A stretch of 46,807 bases of DNA from JBQTIM01 sp052388135 (GTDB lineage: Bacteria > Elusimicrobiota > Elusimicrobia > FEN-1173): the NCBI GenBank assembly GCA_052388135.1, contig JBQTIM010000090.1, positions 1 through 46,807 of the forward strand. Reading direction: 5' to 3'. Both the position numbers and the translations under genes were made by a program. Positions 44,909 through 46,807 of the stretch are shown in pieces (position 1 is the first letter of the stretch; each line of letters opens with the position of its first letter). The notes under the pieces were generated by a model. It had not been told where the DNA came from, made no database searches, and was given only the letters and a program-made list of their open reading frames with translations.

Positions 44909-45931
44909 ATGATCAACGTTTCCATCGTCGGCGCAACGGGCTACACGGGGGAGGAGCTGATCGAAATCCTCCTGCGGCACCCGCGCGTCCGCCTTGCCCA
45001 CGTCACCTCGGAAGGCTCCGCGGGGCAAAAAGTTTCCGACGTCCATCCGGAGTTTCGGGGCCGCTGCGATTTGGTTTTGGAAAAGTACGACGCCGCCCGC
45101 CTGGCGAAGGATTCGGACATCGGTTTCTTCGCGTTGCCCCACGGCGCGGCGGCGAAAGCCGTGGCCGATTTCCGGAAGCGCGGCAAGAAAGCCGTGGACC
45201 TGTCGGCGGATTTCAGGCTGGAAGACGAGGCCGTTTACCGGAAGTGGTATAAAACCGAGCACGCCGCCCCCGCCCTCTTGAAAAAGGCGGTTTACGGCCT
45301 GCCCGAGCTGTTCCGCGACGAGATCCGCGGAGCCGAGTTGGTGGCCAACCCCGGCTGCTACGCCACCACCTGCATCCTGGCGCTGGCGCCGCTCCTGCGG
45401 GCCGGGGCCGTGCGGCCCGATTCCATCGTCGTGGACGCCAAGTCCGGGGTCACCGGCGCGGGCAAGAAGCTGGCGGCGATGTACCATTATCCGGAAGTCT
45501 CGGAGAACTTTCAGGCCTACGCCGTGGCGGAGCACCGGCACATGCCGGAGGTGGAGCAGATCTTGTCCCGCGCCTCCGGCAAGAAAGTCCGCATGACCTT
45601 CGTGCCGCACCTCCTGCCCATGAACCGGGGCATCCTGGCGTCGGCCTACGGGACTCTCGCCAAAAAGCTGGACACGGCCGGCGCGCGGAAGATTTTCCAG
45701 CGGGCTTACGAGGGCGAGCGTTTCGTCCGGCTTCTGCCGGAGGGCGTCTGGCCCCAGACCCGGGCCGTGGCCCGCACCAATTTTTGCGACGTCAACGTGA
45801 AGGTGGATGAGCGGAACGGGCGCATCGTGGTTCTCGCGGCCCTGGACAACCTGGTCAAAGGCGCCGCGGGACAGGCGGTGCAGAACATGAACCTGCTCTT
45901 CGGCTTCGAGGAGAGCGAAGGGCTTCTGTAG
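44909..45931 (+). CDS. argC: N-acetyl-gamma-glutamyl-phosphate reductase
   Basis: 340 residues from ATG 44909, without a Shine-Dalgarno sequence. MINVSIVGATGYTGEELIEI is the NADP-binding start; catalytic Cys150 lies in NPGCYATTCILAL and the conserved His in AVAEHRHMPEVEQI. AVYGLPELFRDEI and FVPHLLPMNRGILA are further family segments. It reduces N-acetylglutamyl phosphate to the semialdehyde in arginine synthesis. argJ lies two genes downstream, so this is an arginine locus. Confidence 0.97.
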   Translation: MINVSIVGATGYTGEELIEILLRHPRVRLAHVTSEGSAGQKVSDVHPEFRGRCDLVLEKYDAARLAKDSDIGFFALPHGAAAKAVADFRKRGKKAVDLSADFRLEDEAVYRKWYKTEHAAPALLKKAVYGLPELFRDEIRGAELVANPGCYATTCILALAPLLRAGAVRPDSIVVDAKSGVTGAGKKLAAMYHYPEVSENFQAYAVAEHRHMPEVEQILSRASGKKVRMTFVPHLLPMNRGILASAYGTLAKKLDTAGARKIFQRAYEGERFVRLLPEGVWPQTRAVARTNFCDVNVKVDERNGRIVVLAALDNLVKGAAGQAVQNMNLLFGFEESEGLL

Positions 45932-45959
45932 GCCCTCAAAACACGGGACAGGAGAAATC

Positions 45960-46181
45960 ATGGGACTTCTGGGATTGATCAAAAAGTTTTTTTCGGCGGG
46001 AAAATCCGGTTCGGGCTCCGCGGGCGACAGGACGCTGCGCTGCATGCAGTGCCGGAACGATTTCGTTTTCGAGGCCGGCGAGCAGGAGTTCTACCGCCAG
46101 CGGGGTCTGTCAGAGCCCAAGCGCTGCCCCGACTGCCGGAAGCAAAACCGGTCCGGCCGCCGCGGCCGGCGCCGCCGCTGA
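45960..46181 (+). CDS. Small zinc-ribbon protein
   Basis: 73 residues, GGAG at 45951-45954. Two CxxC knuckles (LRCMQCRNDF and KRCPDCRKQN) about 29 residues apart flank a FEAGEQEFYRQRGLSEP stretch, the pattern of a short zinc-binding (treble-clef/zinc-ribbon) family often annotated as probable zinc-ribbon domain. The basic Arg-rich tail suggests nucleic-acid or ribosome contact, which is inference. It sits between argC and argJ and is probably co-transcribed with argC. Confidence 0.8.
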   Translation: MGLLGLIKKFFSAGKSGSGSAGDRTLRCMQCRNDFVFEAGEQEFYRQRGLSEPKRCPDCRKQNRSGRRGRRRR

Positions 46182-46196
46182 TAAGAAAAATTCAAC

Positions 46197-46304
46197 GGCG
46201 TGAATCGTGAATAGTGAATAAGTGAATAGGAGAATCAAAATCATTTTTGGGGCCGGTGGGTTTTGGCGGTTTCCATTCACTATTCACGATTCACTTTTCA
46301 CGCC
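46197..46304. repeat. TGAAT-rich inverted repeat upstream of argJ
   Basis: Arms 46197-46230 and 46273-46304. Within them 46200-46219 and 46275-46294 are exact reverse complements over 20 bp, each made of stacked TGAAT-containing units. It fills the spacer before argJ and stops 12 bases before its GTG. TTCACG (46283-46288) and TATAAC (46307-46312), 18 bp apart, might be a promoter giving a leaderless argJ mRNA. Confidence 0.75.
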
Positions 46305-46316
46305 TCTATAACAATC

Positions 46317-46807
46317 GTGACTTCCTTCCTCCTGCCCGCCGGTTTTTCCGCCTACGGCTTGCGCTGCGGCATTTCCAACAAACCGGGAAAGTTGGACCTG
46401 GCCTTGTTCTATTCCCACGGGCCGGCGGCGGCGGCGGGGGTTTTCACGCGCAACGAGGTGACGGCCGCTCCGGTCCGCTTGAGCCGCAAACACCTGCGCG
46501 CCTCGACGCGGGCGCGGGCCGTGCTGGTGAACTCGGGCTGCGCCAACGCGTGCACCGGTCCGCGCGGAGACGCCGACGCCCTGGCGTCGGTCCGGGCGGC
46601 GGCCGCGGGCCTGGGCGTCCCGGCGTCACAAGTTTTGCCGGCCTCCACGGGCGTCATCGGGCGGTTTCTTCCGCGGGAGGCTTTGGAAAAAGGCGTCCGC
46701 GAGATCTCGGTTTTGGCGCGGCGCGGCGCGCCCGGCAGCGCCCGCGACGCGGTGCGGGCCATCATGACCACGGACACCGTGGAGAAAACCGCCGCGACCA
46801 AATTTTC
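46317..46807 (+). CDS. argJ: Glutamate N-acetyltransferase/ornithine acetyltransferase, 3' partial
   Basis: The first 163 residues from GTG 46317; the frame runs off the right edge. ArgJ features: LPAGFSAYGLRCGISNKPGK, FTRNEVTAAPVRLSR, VLVNSGCANACTG, PASTGVIGRFLP and IMTTDT. The last is just before the expected autocleavage Thr (KTAATKF is an unusual context; the cleavage KGDGM-type motif would come later). It transfers the acetyl group from acetylornithine to glutamate, closing the arginine acetyl cycle. No Shine-Dalgarno sequence; possibly leaderless. Confidence 0.93.
   Translation, partial: MTSFLLPAGFSAYGLRCGISNKPGKLDLALFYSHGPAAAAGVFTRNEVTAAPVRLSRKHLRASTRARAVLVNSGCANACTGPRGDADALASVRAAAAGLGVPASQVLPASTGVIGRFLPREALEKGVREISVLARRGAPGSARDAVRAIMTTDTVEKTAATKF

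Noticed and set aside
46197..46304. ARG boxes for ArgR before argJ
   Set aside because: TGAAT units are direct repeats with ATTCA far away; the required close palindrome spacing is not met.

Overview
This window is a gene-dense, strongly GC-rich stretch of a Gram-negative-type bacterial chromosome. No rRNA, tRNA, phage or CRISPR was seen. The gene content (a full moxR/DUF58/bat aerotolerance cluster, two-subunit glycyl-tRNA synthetase, groESL, a very large GH-like/GT4 fusion protein, many GTG/TTG starts and ATGA/GTGA overlaps) would fit an uncultured lineage such as Elusimicrobiota. That placement is inference from general resemblance, not a computed result.

Layout. 1-4344: C-terminal part of a giant carbohydrate-active protein with a trehalose-synthase-like GT4 domain. 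4400-5152: a secreted protein of unknown role. 5271-10133 (+): an operon for an M1 aminopeptidase with HEAT repeats, an unknown protein, and exonuclease VII (xseA, xseB), ending at a bidirectional terminator. 22244-10251 (-): moxR, DUF58, an Ig/TM protein, batA, a batB-batC fusion, batD and batE, then aconitase (acnA) and a PuuD-type membrane protein. 22339-33408 (+): phoH, pgpH, ybeY, two CNNM/CorC-type proteins, mgtE, recO, glyQ and glyS. This resembles the classic phoH-yqfF-ybeY...recO-glyQ-glyS order of Firmicutes, with Mg-transport genes in the middle. 33480-36213 (+): a GEMM-I (c-di-GMP-type) riboswitch ahead of a small membrane protein and a GT-C glycosyltransferase. 36223-38438 (+): groESL with a perfect sigma70 promoter and a degenerate CIRCE operator. 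38567-40312 (-): a CPBP-family membrane protein and metF. 40364-44037 (+): a pteridine-reductase-like SDR, a membrane protein, a SlyD-type FKBP and an ABC-2 exporter. 44048-46807 (+): rsmI, argC, a zinc-ribbon protein and the start of argJ.

The most unusual content is non-coding: four families of dispersed repeats. Family 1 (19125-19335 and 42989-43198, inverted to each other) is a ~210-bp element with conserved linkers and several hairpins. Its stems differ between the copies but stay perfectly paired through compensatory changes, and both copies split operons in the antisense orientation. Family 2 (10134, 38444-38566, 39285-39445) has CCCGGATTCCCC inverted ends and in all three cases begins at the first base after a stop codon. 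Family 3 is a CATTGCG-type palindrome at 25129-25239. Family 4 is a TGAAT-rich inverted repeat directly upstream of both argC and argJ.

Other points worth a look: an in-frame TAG in a CNNM gene, a YbeY lacking the third zinc His, a CPBP protein with Gln-Gln in place of the catalytic Glu pair, and the coupling of the bat genes to the oxygen-sensitive enzyme aconitase.
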